This document shows, piece after piece, positions 44,489 through 56,892 of a stretch of 64,000 bases of DNA; the stretch's first letter is position 1, and each line of letters begins with the position of its first letter. Both the position numbers and the translations under genes were made by a program. Source of the stretch: Saururus chinensis. Its lineage: Eukaryota > Streptophyta > Magnoliopsida > Piperales > Saururaceae. The stretch covers positions 7,182,968 through 7,246,967 of the forward strand of contig CP141141.1 of the NCBI GenBank assembly GCA_035235625.1, in the 5' to 3' direction. The notes beneath the pieces were generated by a model. The model made no database searches. It was given only the letters and a program-made list of their open reading frames with translations, and was not told the origin of the DNA.

Positions 44489-47453
44489 TGTCACGACCCG
44501 GATTTTTAAAAGCATTTTTTAAATAGCACGAACGGTAAGTAGCGAGAACTTTTTTTTCTTTAAATACAAAACAAACCCTTCGATTAAATATCCAGGTCAT
44601 GATAACTGGGGTTCACAAATACAAATATCAAATTATATGATATTATTTAACTTCTAAAAAATCATAAAGACCAACTCATCCATCTAAGTACAAGTCTATC
44701 ACCCGTTTGAAAATAAATAACAAGTTGACTCTCACGCTTAAGGTACACTTACGTACCAGAGTTGCAGAAATGCGGAAATCTCTTATGCTAGCCTACCTTG
44801 GTCTCACTTGTCGTCGCCTGAAGAATCTGCAACAAAGCAAACTAAACAACAACCACAACCACAATGAAACATCTTCGCCTTCAGGAGAAGAACTTCCAAA
44901 GGACAAAAGGTTTTATTAATATTTTTCGGATCGGGCCAACATCACCCGATGTTAGTTGCCTACGTACTCATCAGACAACATCTCCAATGTTTCCAACAAG
45001 ATCGGATCCAGACGTAGTTCTGCCTAATACTACACTATACTAAGAAGCATATTATCACACATGCAATGCTTAAGTATTTTCAAGCAATTTTATATTTTAT
45101 GCAAGTCCTGTAATCGTTCCACTTTTTCTAATTAAATAAGGAATATCAATCAATGTTATTAATTATCTCTCGAACCATTGTTCGATAATTAATATTCCCA
45201 TCTAATCCCAATGACAGACAGACTCATCAGATGTCAACCTAAGTGACAAATGAGAACGAAACACCTTGGAATCCACCAGGCCCCTAGAATCCACCAGGAA
45301 GTGTCATCTCCCAACCTAGCCCATAAGGACCTGACTGGAGTGGAAGGGCATGGCCCACAACTGCACCTGAACAGAAGTGGTCAGAGATGCCAACTAAGCA
45401 AGATGTCAGCGACCCTAAATGCGTGTACACTAAGTGATCCTCAATAGACCAGTGTGAGCCTGGTTCACATAGAACTCCCTCCAATGGGGAGGTGCAACTA
45501 CACGGTCAAATCAACGGCCCCTCAAAAGAGCTAAAACTTAGGAAACCATTCTGAACCCTATCTTGCTCATCTATAAGTCTGAATGACTATCCCAAACCCT
45601 ATTAGTTCATTCTAGACTAAGGTTTACAACTCGAGACACACCATCGATTCATCAACCAAGGTAAATCATCAGGTCAAAGGCCCTTAGGTAAATCATCACC
45701 CTCCATGGGTTAACTTATTAAATCTTTATGAAACTGGTCATAATGCACCTAAGGGCATTAGAGTAATTATCCAACATTGGATACAGTCCTCTCTACACTC
45801 GGGTAAGTCTTTAACCTCTCAAAAGGTTTTAGTATCACATTGGCCTGTTAACAACATCCACGCGAATGCGGGCCAGTTTGCATAGGAGAAGTTCTATCAT
45901 TTGGTTTAAGGCCTTAATGGTATCCAACGGGTCCAAAATTGAACTCAAGCATACTACTTGACTTCATGGACTATGTAATTTTCTTGGCATGTGACGGGGT
46001 TGTGAACCCCTTGAACCGACCCAGGTTTATTTAACAGTTTACGATTAAACCTAGGGGCAAAAAGGTTAATTTCCCACTCACTGGGATTTTTACTCACCAA
46101 AAGGTTTGGCCTATAATTATGTTACCCATTAAAATCTCACTGAGAATTTCTCCAATTTTTAGATCCACTCATAGGTCCCTGAACCGGAGCCTCAAACTCA
46201 GGTAAGTTAATATTATATGATAATTAACTAATAGAGGTAAAAAGGTCATTTTAGAGACTGAAATTTTTCCCTGGCCTCAAACTTGGTTAGAATACTCCCA
46301 CACTTCTTGGGGTCCTTGAGTATTTTTCTAGAATATTTTTGACATTTTACCCCCTAAATCGGACCCGGTTCAAAGCCCCCTTTCCTTTTTTTTTCTAAAC
46401 CGACCCAGCCCGGGTCAGTTTGGGTCGACGACCCGCAATGTGGGTCATCTTCCCCGTGTCCGGCCATAGGCGTATTCGCCAAGGTTGGGTAGCATACTGG
46501 GGTCCACCGGATTACCACCAAGAGGCGATTCCAATGGGCCTGGCCCCAGCCGCTACCCGGGACCAAAGTCGCCCCTTTTTATCCTTTTTTTAACTGCGCG
46601 CAATGCCACCAAGGCTAGTGCGGCCTGGGCTGCCACGGTCAAGGCTAGCATGGCCATGGTCGGCGCGCCCAAGGGGGGTGTGGCTGCCGCTTTCTTTCCC
46701 TTTTTTTTTTAACCACTGGCGGCCTGCATAGCGGCAAGCAAATTCGCCGCTGCTAAGGCCGCCATAGCCAGGGAAACCGTGGTCAAAGCTAGGGCCGTCG
46801 TGGGCAGAGCCAGGGCCGCCGCACAGCTCTGTCTGACCACTGTTCCGGCGACCAGAAAATTCAAAACATTGTTTACATACATGAATAGTATTTATAGAAC
46901 AAAAATTACTATAATTTTCATACAAATCAATTAACAAAATTCATAATAATCACAACCTGAAATCCTACCTCTGTGGCCGAGTTGACGTCGATCCACCGCC
47001 GCCGGAGCCTTGCCGGAGTTTCGCTGAAAAATTCCTTCTTTTCCTTCACTGTCCACCCCCCTCCCCCCAAAAAGCCCTAATTAATTCTTTTTATAGGCAT
47101 GGGATTAGGGCTCCTAATCTCATGAGAAATTGGGCCCCAAAAACACAATTTCGGAACAGTAAATAATCGGGCCCACAAAACAACTTAAATGGCCCAGTTG
47201 CACATTTAAATCGGGTAAACAGGGCCCTATACCATATGTTCAACTTTGAACAGTTGTATCTCCCTCATCCGGACTCCGATTCGCGCATTCTTAGTGGCGT
47301 TTCGAAGCTCTTTCTGTCTCTTTTCCATCCATTTATGATTTATCCACCACTTCTAACTAATGATTAAGTTATTCCTATGAGAAGATTAAGGGGTTCAACA
47401 CCCTAATTTCCCATGGTTCACTTCAGAAATTTAGAAAATTCCTGGACATTACA
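44489..47453 (-). mobile_element. Near full-length family-A LTR (about 3.0 kb), minus orientation
   Basis: On the minus strand it runs from TGTAATGTCCAGG at 47,453 to CCGGGTCGTGACA at 44,489, with TATA CCTATAAAAAG near 47,093 and a GC-rich leader. It has no gag or pol. The flanking 5-mers (ACAAT, GTAGT) are not identical, so a clean duplication is missing. It may be a solo LTR that inserted into the plus-oriented copy around it. Open frames in it, such as 45,250-45,447, recur in the other LTR copies and are not genes. Confidence 0.6.
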
Positions 47454-48657
47454 GTAGTGGCCAGGGCTGTTGCGGCCATGGCCGTGGCAGTTCGGCCGCT
47501 AAGCAGAAAATAAGAACAGAGATGAGCATCGGCGGCACGGTGCAGAACATGGCCGGAGGTGGGACCGAGGTTCCCGAGATTGCTAGACGAAGGTGATCCA
47601 GGTTGAGCCTGGCCACCTCCCGGTCATGGAGGCCTACTGCCGCGGCATCTACGGCCTGACGGTAAAAAAAAGGGCCAGCCTTTTGGCCAATAGCTGGACA
47701 CCGGACGACAGCGGGACCGACCATGTCGGTTCTGTCGTGCTCCGCGCAGTCCGGGGGTTGTGTGTCGCCCAGCCCTCCATCGCGGTGGGGGCACTGCCGC
47801 CAAAGGCCGAAAGGCCTCTGGCCGGTCACGGGGAAACAACCCCGCGGGTCGTTTGTGCTCTCCGGACCGGGTCGGCTAACCTGACCCGGTTCAGTTCGAC
47901 TCCCTAAAAAAATAATATACACTCTCTGAACTTGGTCCAGTTCAACAACTTAGAGTAGTGAGAAAATTTTGGAAAAAATTATAAATGACTATGAGCATGT
48001 TAGTGTTTTGACCAAGCTTCAGGTATGGGAAAAATCTCCAAGTATATGAAATAACCAATTTACCCTTGTGAATTGACTCATACTAATAATGATTGTGTCC
48101 AAACTTCATGGCACCGGTTCAGTGGCCTATGAGTGATCTTAAAAATTGGGAAAATTCTCAATGATATTGTAATGGATAACCTAAATTTAGACCAATCTAC
48201 AAGGTGGGGGAAAATCCCAGTATGTAGATAATTTACTATTCTACCCCTAGGATTAATCATAAACCATTAAGTCAACCTGGGTCGGTTCAAGGGGTTCACA
48301 ACCTCGTCACATGCCAGGAAAATTACACAGAGTCCATGAAGTCAAGTAGTATGCTTGAGTTCAATTTTGGACCCATCAAATGTCATTAAGGCCATAAACC
48401 TAATGACAAAAATACCCTTATGCAAACCAGCCCGTATCGGCGTGGATGTTATTAACGGCCTAATGTGATATTGAAACTTTTTGAGAGGTTAAAAACTTAC
48501 CCGAGAGCAGAGAGGACCATAGTCAATGTTGGATAATTACCTTAATTCCCTCAGGTGCATTATGATGAGTTTTTTTTAAGAGATTTAATAAGTTAACCCA
48601 AGGAGGGTTGGGGCACAAGAGCTCTAGTAATTATAATATTATTATTGATTTTATACC
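47454..48657 (+). mobile_element. Continuation of the interrupted plus-oriented family-A LTR
   Basis: It mirrors 45,700-46,900: the GC-rich ACCGGCCAGAGG and CGACCCG blocks, the GGGTCGGTTCAAGGGGTTC sequence, and the run through TTAGATCCAACATTGG-like text to TTGGGGCACAAGAGCTC. The similarity breaks at about 48,657. No coding function. Confidence 0.6.
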
Positions 48658-48991
48658 ATGCATCAGTATAGTGTAGCATTGGATGGTCCAACATCGGTAT
48701 GTCCAACACCTATGTAGGGGTAATGAATGCCCATCGAGCTTTGAGTTCTATACCATGCACTGCCTAGAGACATTTGAAGGCTAAATGTCTCATGTGCATG
48801 CAATGTGTACCTCCACATTATACACAAAATTCATAATTGAAAATCCTAATTTTCATCAATAATTATAAGATTCACACATGATTCACATTTTAATAAACCT
48901 TACCTCAAATTAGGTCCACTTCCATCATCAATAGGTGTAGACTACTTATGACGTTCATTTGAAGCTACTATCATTAATAAATTTCATTCCA
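48658..48991. other. No feature recognised between LTR copies
   Basis: AT-rich filler between two LTR fragments. It may belong to the same LTR family, but no aligned partner was found in the window. Confidence 0.35.
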
Positions 48992-50935
48992 GACGTAGTT
49001 CTACCTAATACTACACTATACTAAGAAGCATATCATCACACATGCAATGCTTAAGTATTTTCAAGCAACCTACATTTTATGCAAGTCCAGTAATCGTTCC
49101 ACTTGTTCTAATTAAACAAGGAATATCAATCAATGTTATTAATTATCTCTCGAACCATTGTTCGATAATTAATATTCCTGTCTAGTCCCAATGACAGACA
49201 GACTCATCAGATGTCAACCTAAGTGACATATGAGAACGAAACACCTTGGAATCCACCAGGCCCCTGGAATCCACCAGGAAGTGCCATCTCCCAACCTAGC
49301 CCATAAGGACCTGACCGGAGTGGAAGGGCATGACCCACAACTGCACCTAAACAGAAGTGATCAGAGATGCCAACTAAGCAAGATGTCAGCGACCCTAATT
49401 GCGTGTACACTAAGTGATACTCAATAGACCAGTGTGAGCCTGGTTCACATAGAACTCCCTCCAATGGGGATGTGCAACTATACGGTCAAATCAGCAGCTC
49501 CTCAAAAGAGCTAAAACTTAGGAAATCATTCTAAACCCTATCTTGCTCATCTATAAGCCAGGATTCCGAATGACTATCCCAAACCCTATTAGTCCCTTCT
49601 AGACTAGGGTTTAAAACTTGAAATTGTCATCGGTTCATCAACCAATGCTTATTGTCAGGTCAAAGGCTTTGTTCTCTGTATGAACTAGTCCCATACCCCT
49701 CTGAGGTATTTTAGTCTTTATCTTGATAAGGTGTTCTCGCCCAATCCAAAGCTATCCACCCAATTAATTAATCTTTCAATAATCTTAAGCTTATGATAAG
49801 TTACTTTCACAACATCAATAGCAAAATATTGAAACAATGAATAACATAAACAAGTAGAACCACACAGATTAAAATCAATAATGATATTATAATTACTCGA
49901 GCTCTCATGCCTTAACCCTCCTTGGGTTAACTTATTAAATCTCTTAAAAAAACTCATCATAATGCACCTAAGGGCATTATGGTAATTATTCAACATTGAA
50001 TATGGTCCTCTCTACTCTCAGGTAAGTCTTTAACCTCTCAAAAGGTTTCAATATCACATTGGCCCATTAATAACATCCACACGAATACGGGCCGGTTTGT
50101 ATAAGTGTATTTTTTTATTAGGTTTATGGCCTTAATGACATTTGACGGGTCCAAATTTAAACTCAAGTATACTACTTGACTTCATGGACTCTATGTAATT
50201 TTCCTGGCATGTGACGAGGTTGTGAACCCATTGAACTGACCCAGGTTGACTTAACGGTTTACGATTAACCCTAGGGGTAGAATAGTCAATTATCTACATA
50301 CTGGAATTTTTTTTCACCTTGTAGATTGGTCTAAATTTAGGTTACCCATTACAATATCATTGAGAATTTTCTCAATTTTTAAGATCATGTATAAGTCACT
50401 GAACTAGTGCCCCGAAGTTTGGTCTTTAACTATTACTCTACGCTTAAACCCACAAGGGTAAATTTATCATTTTAAAGACATTGGGATTTTTCCCCGGTTT
50501 GAAACTTGGTCAGTACACTAGTAATATGCTCATGGTAATTTGTAATTTTTTTTAAAAAAATTCTGACTACTCGAACATACTAAACCGGACCCGGTTCAGA
50601 GAGTATGTTTTGTTATCACTTTTTTAAAAATCGGACTAGATCAGGTCAGGTAACCCAACCTAGTCGAGGGAGCAGACACGGGTCGTCTTCCCCTAGACCG
50701 GCCAGAGGCCATTCAGCCTCTGGCAATGTATCCACCTACCGCGGTGGAGGGGTAGGCGGCCCACTGGTTTCCCGCCGCCGACTCACAACGAAAAAGATGG
50801 CGTCTGTCCTGCCGCCGTCCGGTGGCCGGACGGTGGCCAAAACAACCACTTTCTTTCCTTTTTTTTTACAGTCAGCAAGGCCGCCACAGTCGAGGCCCCC
50901 TCGGCCCAGGCCACCGCAGCCAGGGCATAGTGTTA
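48992..50935 (-). mobile_element. Partial family-A LTR, direct repeat of 45,013-46,880
   Basis: It begins in step with 45,013 (AGACGTAGTTCT.CCTAATAC) and runs in parallel at high identity through CCTTGGAATCCACCAGG, GTACACTAAGTGAT and the GC-rich CCGGACGG block, with some insertions (for example 49,640-49,910). The TGTAATGTCC start is missing. The two copies lie about 4 kb apart in direct orientation. Confidence 0.65.
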
Positions 50936-52546
50936 TATGTGTTTTAGCTTTAGTAAAGATATGACTATGCATGTTTAAGCGTAGTGTGATGCACTCTAAT
51001 TTTAAATCCATATTTTGGTTATTTCTTTTTCTTTACTTCATGAAAGGATATGATTACTTATACATGTCAATTTAATTACAAATGAGCCTATTTAAATTGT
51101 TTTAGCACCATTAAGAATATATCCATGAATGTATCTCTTACTCATGCTTATATGATATTTATTTATCATAAATGGATCATATTTCAAACATTTAAGACTA
51201 ATTAGGGTATGTTTACCTATGCTTGCATCCATTAAATACTACTCACGTATGTATCATCTTGCATGCATCATAAAAATGACTTTGAAGCGAAGATTACTTG
51301 TATTTAACCATGATTAATGGATTGGTACCATAAATTTTTTTATTAGCAACATCGGAGGTTTATCGCATTAGTTTTATGTCTAAAATGACAATGTTTTATA
51401 TCCATTGGTAGGGTTTTACTTCCCTTTAAAGACGGGTTTCCTCCCAGGGTGAGAAGAGCGGATTTTCTATAATGTGATAATTATTGTGACCTTCTGAACT
51501 TGAGAATCTAGGCTGGTATGTTCGTGTGCACCGACTTATTAGGGGTAATTTCCCCATTAGGAATTTACCCAAACTGATCTAGTTTTTCTTTCCAGGAATT
51601 TGGATTTCCTTTTAGGATTTCTAGGGTGAGCAGGTCTGTGTGTGCTTCGGCCAGGATAAGCATGATCATTTTCACTATTGTGAGACATTCACCGGATTAT
51701 TTATACATGTATATGGATTATAATGCTCATTGACACAGGTTATGTAGGGACAATGATGCTTTTGTTTACACAAGTTGTCTACATAAGGGTTACGCTTGAA
51801 CATGCAAGATAGAATGTGATTGATATACTTGAATATGTAAAGTGAATGTGAATATTGATACTTGATTCACATAGGATGTGAATGAACTATGAAACTTAAA
51901 TAATTACACAGGTTGTGTATGTGTGTTATAAATTATGAATGAGTCTATGATACACAAGTGGTGTTAGAGTAAATATGGAATACAATATAACTCATGATGC
52001 AAAGGTGAAGATAATAGATATGTAATGTTTAAAATCGACTTCTATGGGAAGAATGCATATGGTGTTATCATGAGCTTATATTTCATTTTAAAATCCTTAC
52101 TGAGCTAAACTCACCCCTCTTTTATTTGTGGTTTTGTTTTGGGGTTGTATGTTGTGTCATGTAGGTGCTAAAGATGAATTGTGTCACAAGATAGAGGAGT
52201 AGATACACTTATGAGAGATGGGGCTAGTTACTTTGCCATGTTTAGACTTATGTTGGGAATATGTTGATGTTTGAAACATATTACTTTCATGTTATGGGTA
52301 TCCTGTGATGGCTTTCTACATGTTGTACCCTTAGGGCTTGTAACTATTTTGATTTATGTGTTGTTGAGGCTATGATGATAAATTAAGTGAGACTCAACTT
52401 TTATCCTTTCATCATTTGCTTTTACACAAAGGGCACATATTGTGTGCTTCGATTAGAACCATTTTGGGGTTGTCTTCTGCTTCACCGCGTTGTGTGTCAC
52501 CACACTAGACCGGGTTCATGTCAAGGTGGTGTGGCGAGGCATGACA
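50936..52546 (+). mobile_element. 3' part of a long LTR related to the 53,176 solo LTR
   Basis: It resembles 55,014-56,593. Both have a GCATGCATCAT...GATTAAT section, a 'tctaggctggtatg...gtgcacc' section, ACTCACCCCTCTTTT.TTTG near 52,108, and an end in GGC(A/G)TGACA (52,546). It abuts a minus-oriented LTR copy on each side. Confidence 0.55.
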
Positions 52547-53175
52547 CAGATTGTGTGCACACTAAATGATCCTGAATAGATTGGTTGTGAGCAAAGTCTG
52601 ACACAAAGCTCCCTCCAACAAGAATGTGCAACCCCACAATCAAATTAGTGATTCATTAATAAAGCTAAGACTAAAAAAATATATGAACCTTATTCGTGCT
52701 CAATAAATAAGGATTCAGAATGACTATCTAAAACCCTATCTGTCTCTTTAAGATTAGTGTCAAGACTCAAAATTGTTATCGGTTATTTAACCAAGGCAAT
52801 CATTAGGTCAAAGACCTTGTTCACTATATAAACTAATCCCAGACCCCTATGAGAATATTTTAGTTTTTATCTTGATTAGCTATTCTCGCACAATATAAAT
52901 CTATTTATTTCCCATTAATTAATCTTTCAATCATCTCAACCTAGTGATAAATTTCTATCACAACATCAATTGCAAATATTAAAGCAATTGAAAACATAAA
53001 TAATACGGCCCACATATGTCCCAACAAATTGTACTATCAAGACTCAACTCAATTATGGCCTTATAAAACTTCATGTTATTGTGCCCCAACACTCCTCGGG
53101 TTATGATCATATATTTTTAATGAAAATGAGTCATAATATGCCTAAAGCATTATAGTAGTTTTCTATATGTGACAC
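52547..53175 (-). mobile_element. Partial family-A LTR, left of the solo LTR insertion
   Basis: It matches 45,417-45,760, with GTGCACACTAAATGATCC against GTGTACACTAAGTGATCC, then GCTCCCTCCAACAAG. It ends at GACAC (53,171-53,175), the left duplication of the next element. Confidence 0.55.
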
Positions 53176-53598
53176 TGTAAGGACCCTCATCTTTAAACCG
53201 GTTTTTGGTTTTCTTTAATTATGGGTTATCGTGCAATTTACGTGTTTTCTGATCTTATTCGGTGATTTTGTAAATAAATAGAGTTTGTGATGGTTTTAAC
53301 CAAAATTAACTTCAATATTAGTGGTTTTAAGTGATTTTAAACTAAATGTGAATTTTTGGAATTTTTCGGATTTTTCACTATTTTCCCAAAAATTAGGGTT
53401 TTGGCGGGACCCCTGTGGGCCCCACGGTCGAAAATTTTATTTTTGTGTCAAATGACCCTAGACATATACTTAAGGTCACACAAAAATTTTCAGAATTTTA
53501 TTAGGCTTAATTCGTGCTTAAATTTGCAAAATAACCACTTTTAGCCTACTTTTCATATTTACACCCCAAAACTTACCTATGCCTACCCCAACCCTTAC

Positions 53599-53606
53599 TA
53601 TAAAAG
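53599..53606 (+). promoter_or_regulatory. TATA box of the solo LTR
   Basis: TATAAAAG about 424 bp into the LTR, followed by a moderately GC-rich leader. The spacing matches the TATA of the family-A copies (about 360-385 bp from the LTR start). Confidence 0.6.
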
Positions 53607-54277
53607 GGCAAACGAGAGCCATTTCCATTTTTGGGAATAGGCTAAGGAAGGAGGGCTGGCCTAATCCCCACTTAGGCCCGAATTAGAAAGCCGATTAAGG
53701 TAAGCTTGCTCTAATTAAGCACTAATCCATGGCTTTTCTCTTAAATTCTTCTAAATCTACCATTTTCCCCTTGATTCAATTCGTTTTTGACCATCAAAAG
53801 CTACTGATTTGTGTTTTACTACAAACCCTAACATTCAAATTTTGATTTTTACTACCAACAAGCCCTAGATTTAAGATTTAATTAGGGATTTCTTAAGTAA
53901 ATCGATTTCTATTGGTGTTTGATTCAAACTCATTGTGTTTTCAAGGATTTCAAGAAGGGTGACTCTTCAATCCGAGCTTAATCAAGTGCTGAGGTAATGG
54001 GTCTTCGAAATCTCTGTTTATCCATGGTAAAACTCTTCATTTTTAGCTTATTTTGAAATGGTTTGCTTGATTTAGTGTGTTAATGGTAAGATTAGAAAAT
54101 GGAATTATTTAATCCCGATTTCTTAGGGTTTTGCATTATTATGGTTTGGTTTGATATTCTGGAAGTCAAGGAGGACTTTTGATGATGTTTAGGGTGTTAG
54201 ATGTGGATTTGAAGTGTATTCTATGGTGTTTCGGTTTGATTTTGCGAAAGGAAGAAGATGACTGTTCTGCCGTGTTG

Positions 54278-54375
54278 GCGATCGATCGGCCTTGCAGGGC
54301 GATCGATCGGCTGAATTGAAATTTTCAAATTTTTGCGTGTAACCGATCGAACGGCCTGAAGGGCGATCGATCGGC
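54278..54375. repeat. CGATCGATCG palindrome cluster
   Basis: GCGATCGATCGGC occurs at 54,278-54,290 and, with minor variation, at 54,299-54,311 and 54,363-54,375. A degenerate copy, ACCGATCGAACGG, lies at 54,342-54,354. The copies alternate with TGAA/CTTGCAGG linkers. Confidence 0.75.
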
Positions 54376-55180
54376 TACACAGAAAATTGCATGTTGAGTG
54401 TATGATGCCTATTTTGATGATTCCACTTTAGCTTGCCAATTTTATATGAATGTGGAGTGTTTTAAGTTATGTTAGGCTACTGGAAATGCATGCTATTGAG
54501 TTTATGGAGTTGAGATATATGCTTAGTGATGGTGGAATGACTTATGTTTTGTGGCATGATGTTGGAATCGTTATTTTGAAATTATGAATAATTGTTTCCC
54601 TTTGGTTAAGCATATTTCAGTAGGACTACAATCATTGTTGGACAGATTTGTCATGATAAATTGTGATTTATGGTGTGTGAATGTTGGTGAATGCCATGAC
54701 TAAATGATGAAATGAGTGATGTTATAGGTGTTTAGCCTTTGTGGTTGAGTTTTGAATCTAGCTAAGATTTCAACGATTCTTCTACTATGATTTCATTGGA
54801 ATTCATGTTTAGGTAGAAATTCACATGTGTAGTGTGGTGGTGAGTTGATTTTCAAGCATGTTAATATGCATCATGTGAAAGGCTTCTACTAGTTACACAC
54901 ACACACAGATGTGGGGGTTAAATGATGATGTTGAAGCTTAATATCGTGATTATGAATGATGCATTAGGGGCTGGTGAGAGCACTTATCATGATTAGGATT
55001 CATGTATGCTTTGCCCACGCATGTACCATGCTGCACGCATCATGAAAAATGGATTTCCAATTGAGGCTTCATCGTGATTAATCGAATTTGACCGATTGGA
55101 TGCAATGTGACGGAATTGTGTGCCGGGTTTATCGGTCGTGGATTAATCGCAAGTTGATTGGTCTGAAAGGACATATTTTG

Positions 55181-55249
55181 ATTTGAAGTTCCTGTGTGGA
55201 ACGATTTGAAGTTCCTGTGTGGAACGATTTGAAGTTCCTGTCTGGAACG
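55181..55249 (+). repeat. Three-copy 23-bp tandem repeat
   Basis: Units ATTTGAAGTTCCTGTGTGGA+ACG start at 55,181, 55,204 and 55,227. The third unit has one substitution (TCTGG). It lies inside the solo LTR. Confidence 0.9.
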
Positions 55250-55680
55250 AGTGCACTCCCCGGGTTGAGTCTTGTTTAATGGAATGATGTGGGGACGAGT
55301 TGTGTACTTGTCTTGCGGATACGTGAGAATATTTTTATGTGTGTCATCTGGACCCTGAGAATCCAGTGTGGTATGCCGTGTGCACCCCGCTACCACGTGT
55401 TCTAGGGTTCTCTGTGTGAAAACTCGGGCTCTTCCCTCCGCAGGAGATGTCCCTGGGCGAACACCCCTGCTCTAGATTCTCTGTGTGAGAATGGGACATC
55501 CTTGGCCAGGATCGTCCAGGGCGAGCAGTATTAGGGATTGACAACCCCGATCTTTCTTGAATTCTTGTGTAGAATTTTATACCATGACACGCCTTCGTGG
55601 CCTTGTCTATGCTCCCGTCTGTGTGACGTCAATGTGTGATTACTCCTTGATGGAGGTTGATTGTGATAACATTATGCATG

Positions 55681-55975
55681 TGGGAATATGTATGTTAGAG
55701 ATACATCCATGCATGTTGATTTTGATGATAAAATACATGTGGGAATATGTATGTTAGAGATACATCCATGCATGTTGATTTTGATGATAAAATGCATGTG
55801 GGAATATGTATGCTAGAGATACATCCATGCGGGATTGGTTGTGATGACATTATGCATGTGGGAATACGTATGTTAGAGATACGTCCATGCGGGATTGGTT
55901 ATGATGTGAATGCATGTGGAAATTGGTATGCTAGAGATGCATCCCTGCATGTTTGAGTTATGATGTTATGCAGTG
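55681..55975 (+). repeat. Five-copy 58-60-bp tandem repeat
   Basis: Units carrying TGGGAATATGTATGTTAGAG and ATACATCCATGC start at 55,681, 55,740, 55,799, 55,859 and 55,917, with divergence rising along the array. The open frames over it are a translation of the repeat, not a gene. Confidence 0.88.
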
Positions 55976-56593
55976 TATAAGTGATGTAAATATGTGATCA
56001 GAAAGTGATACACCTTGTACATCGTTGTTTTTGAAAGACTATATCACCATGCTACCGTATTTTCAACGTTGTTAGTGATATTAAAACCATTGCTGAGTGT
56101 TAAAACTCACCCCTCTTTTGTGTTTTGATTTGGGGCTGCGTGGTGCGACACGCAGACGGACAGGATTGCCTTTTTGAGGAAAGGTCAGAGGTAGCTTGGG
56201 TGTGATGATGGAGATCGTTGCGTGACTTTCCTTCATTTTGTTTCATGTTTTATGTTAGAACCTATGTGTAGGGTTCTTTGTTGTGGATTTATGTCACATG
56301 TTACAGTTATGTTTGCTTATGACTTATTATTTTGAGCCGGTGTGGGCTTTACTTAAACTAAGCTTGTGGGTTTGAGATTGTTGTTTACTTTGTGTTAAGC
56401 AACACCTTTTCTTTCCCTTTTATTTACTCTTGCTCAAAGGATTGTGCGCACTCCGTGTTGCTGTTAATCGCCCGTGGTTAGGGGTTAAGTCTTCCGCTAG
56501 AATTGTTTCTCAATTTCACTTCGTCGCCCCCGCGCGCTATGACCGGCCCTTGGACCGGGTTCGGCTCGGGTCGGGCATGGCCGGGGCGTGACA

Positions 56594-56892
56594 GACACAA
56601 TCATCTTCATTCTTAGGTAAGTCCTTGACCTCTCAAGAAGTTTTAATATCAAATTGGCCTATTGATTCCATTTACACGAATGCGGGCCAGTCCACTTAGG
56701 GGGGTATTTTTATCATTTTGTTCAAAGGTTCTCTAAACTCTAATGAGTCCAAAACTGATTACATGAGTATTCTTTGATATCATTGACTCATGATAATTTT
56801 CTAGACATTTTATGGGTTAATAAACCCCTTGAATCAACTTTAGTTCACTCTACCATTTACCCTTAACCCTCAGGATAAAAATGGTTAATAAA
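56594..56892 (-). mobile_element. Partial family-A LTR, right of the solo LTR insertion
   Basis: It continues the copy broken at 53,175: GGTAAGTCC.TGACCTCTCAA, then ACACGAATGCGGGCCAG, matching about 45,800-46,080. It is followed by hAT transposase sequence. Confidence 0.55.

Larger units (their letters stand above)
53176..56593 (+). mobile_element. 3.4-kb solo LTR with 5-bp target-site duplication
   Basis: It starts TGTAAGGACCC, ends GGGGCGTGACA, and is flanked by GACAC on both sides (53,171-53,175 and 56,594-56,598). The flanking sequence is a family-A LTR. Removing the insert and one GACAC restores alignment with 45,757-45,811 to within one base. It contains a TATA box at 53,599-53,606, a splice-donor-like AAGGTAAGC near 53,696, palindrome and tandem arrays, and no coding domain. 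LTRs of this length are known in large plant Ty3/gypsy lineages such as Tekay/Del; lineage placement is an inference. Confidence 0.85.

Noticed and set aside
45250..49464. Repeated small open frames at 45,250-45,484 and 49,219-49,464 as a duplicated gene
   Set aside because: Both lie at the same place in copies of one LTR, are antisense to each other in overlapping pairs, and lack any domain.
55557..55956. Open frames over the 59-bp array as a repeat protein
   Set aside because: The unit length varies between 58 and 60 bp, so frame is not kept; the array is non-coding LTR sequence.
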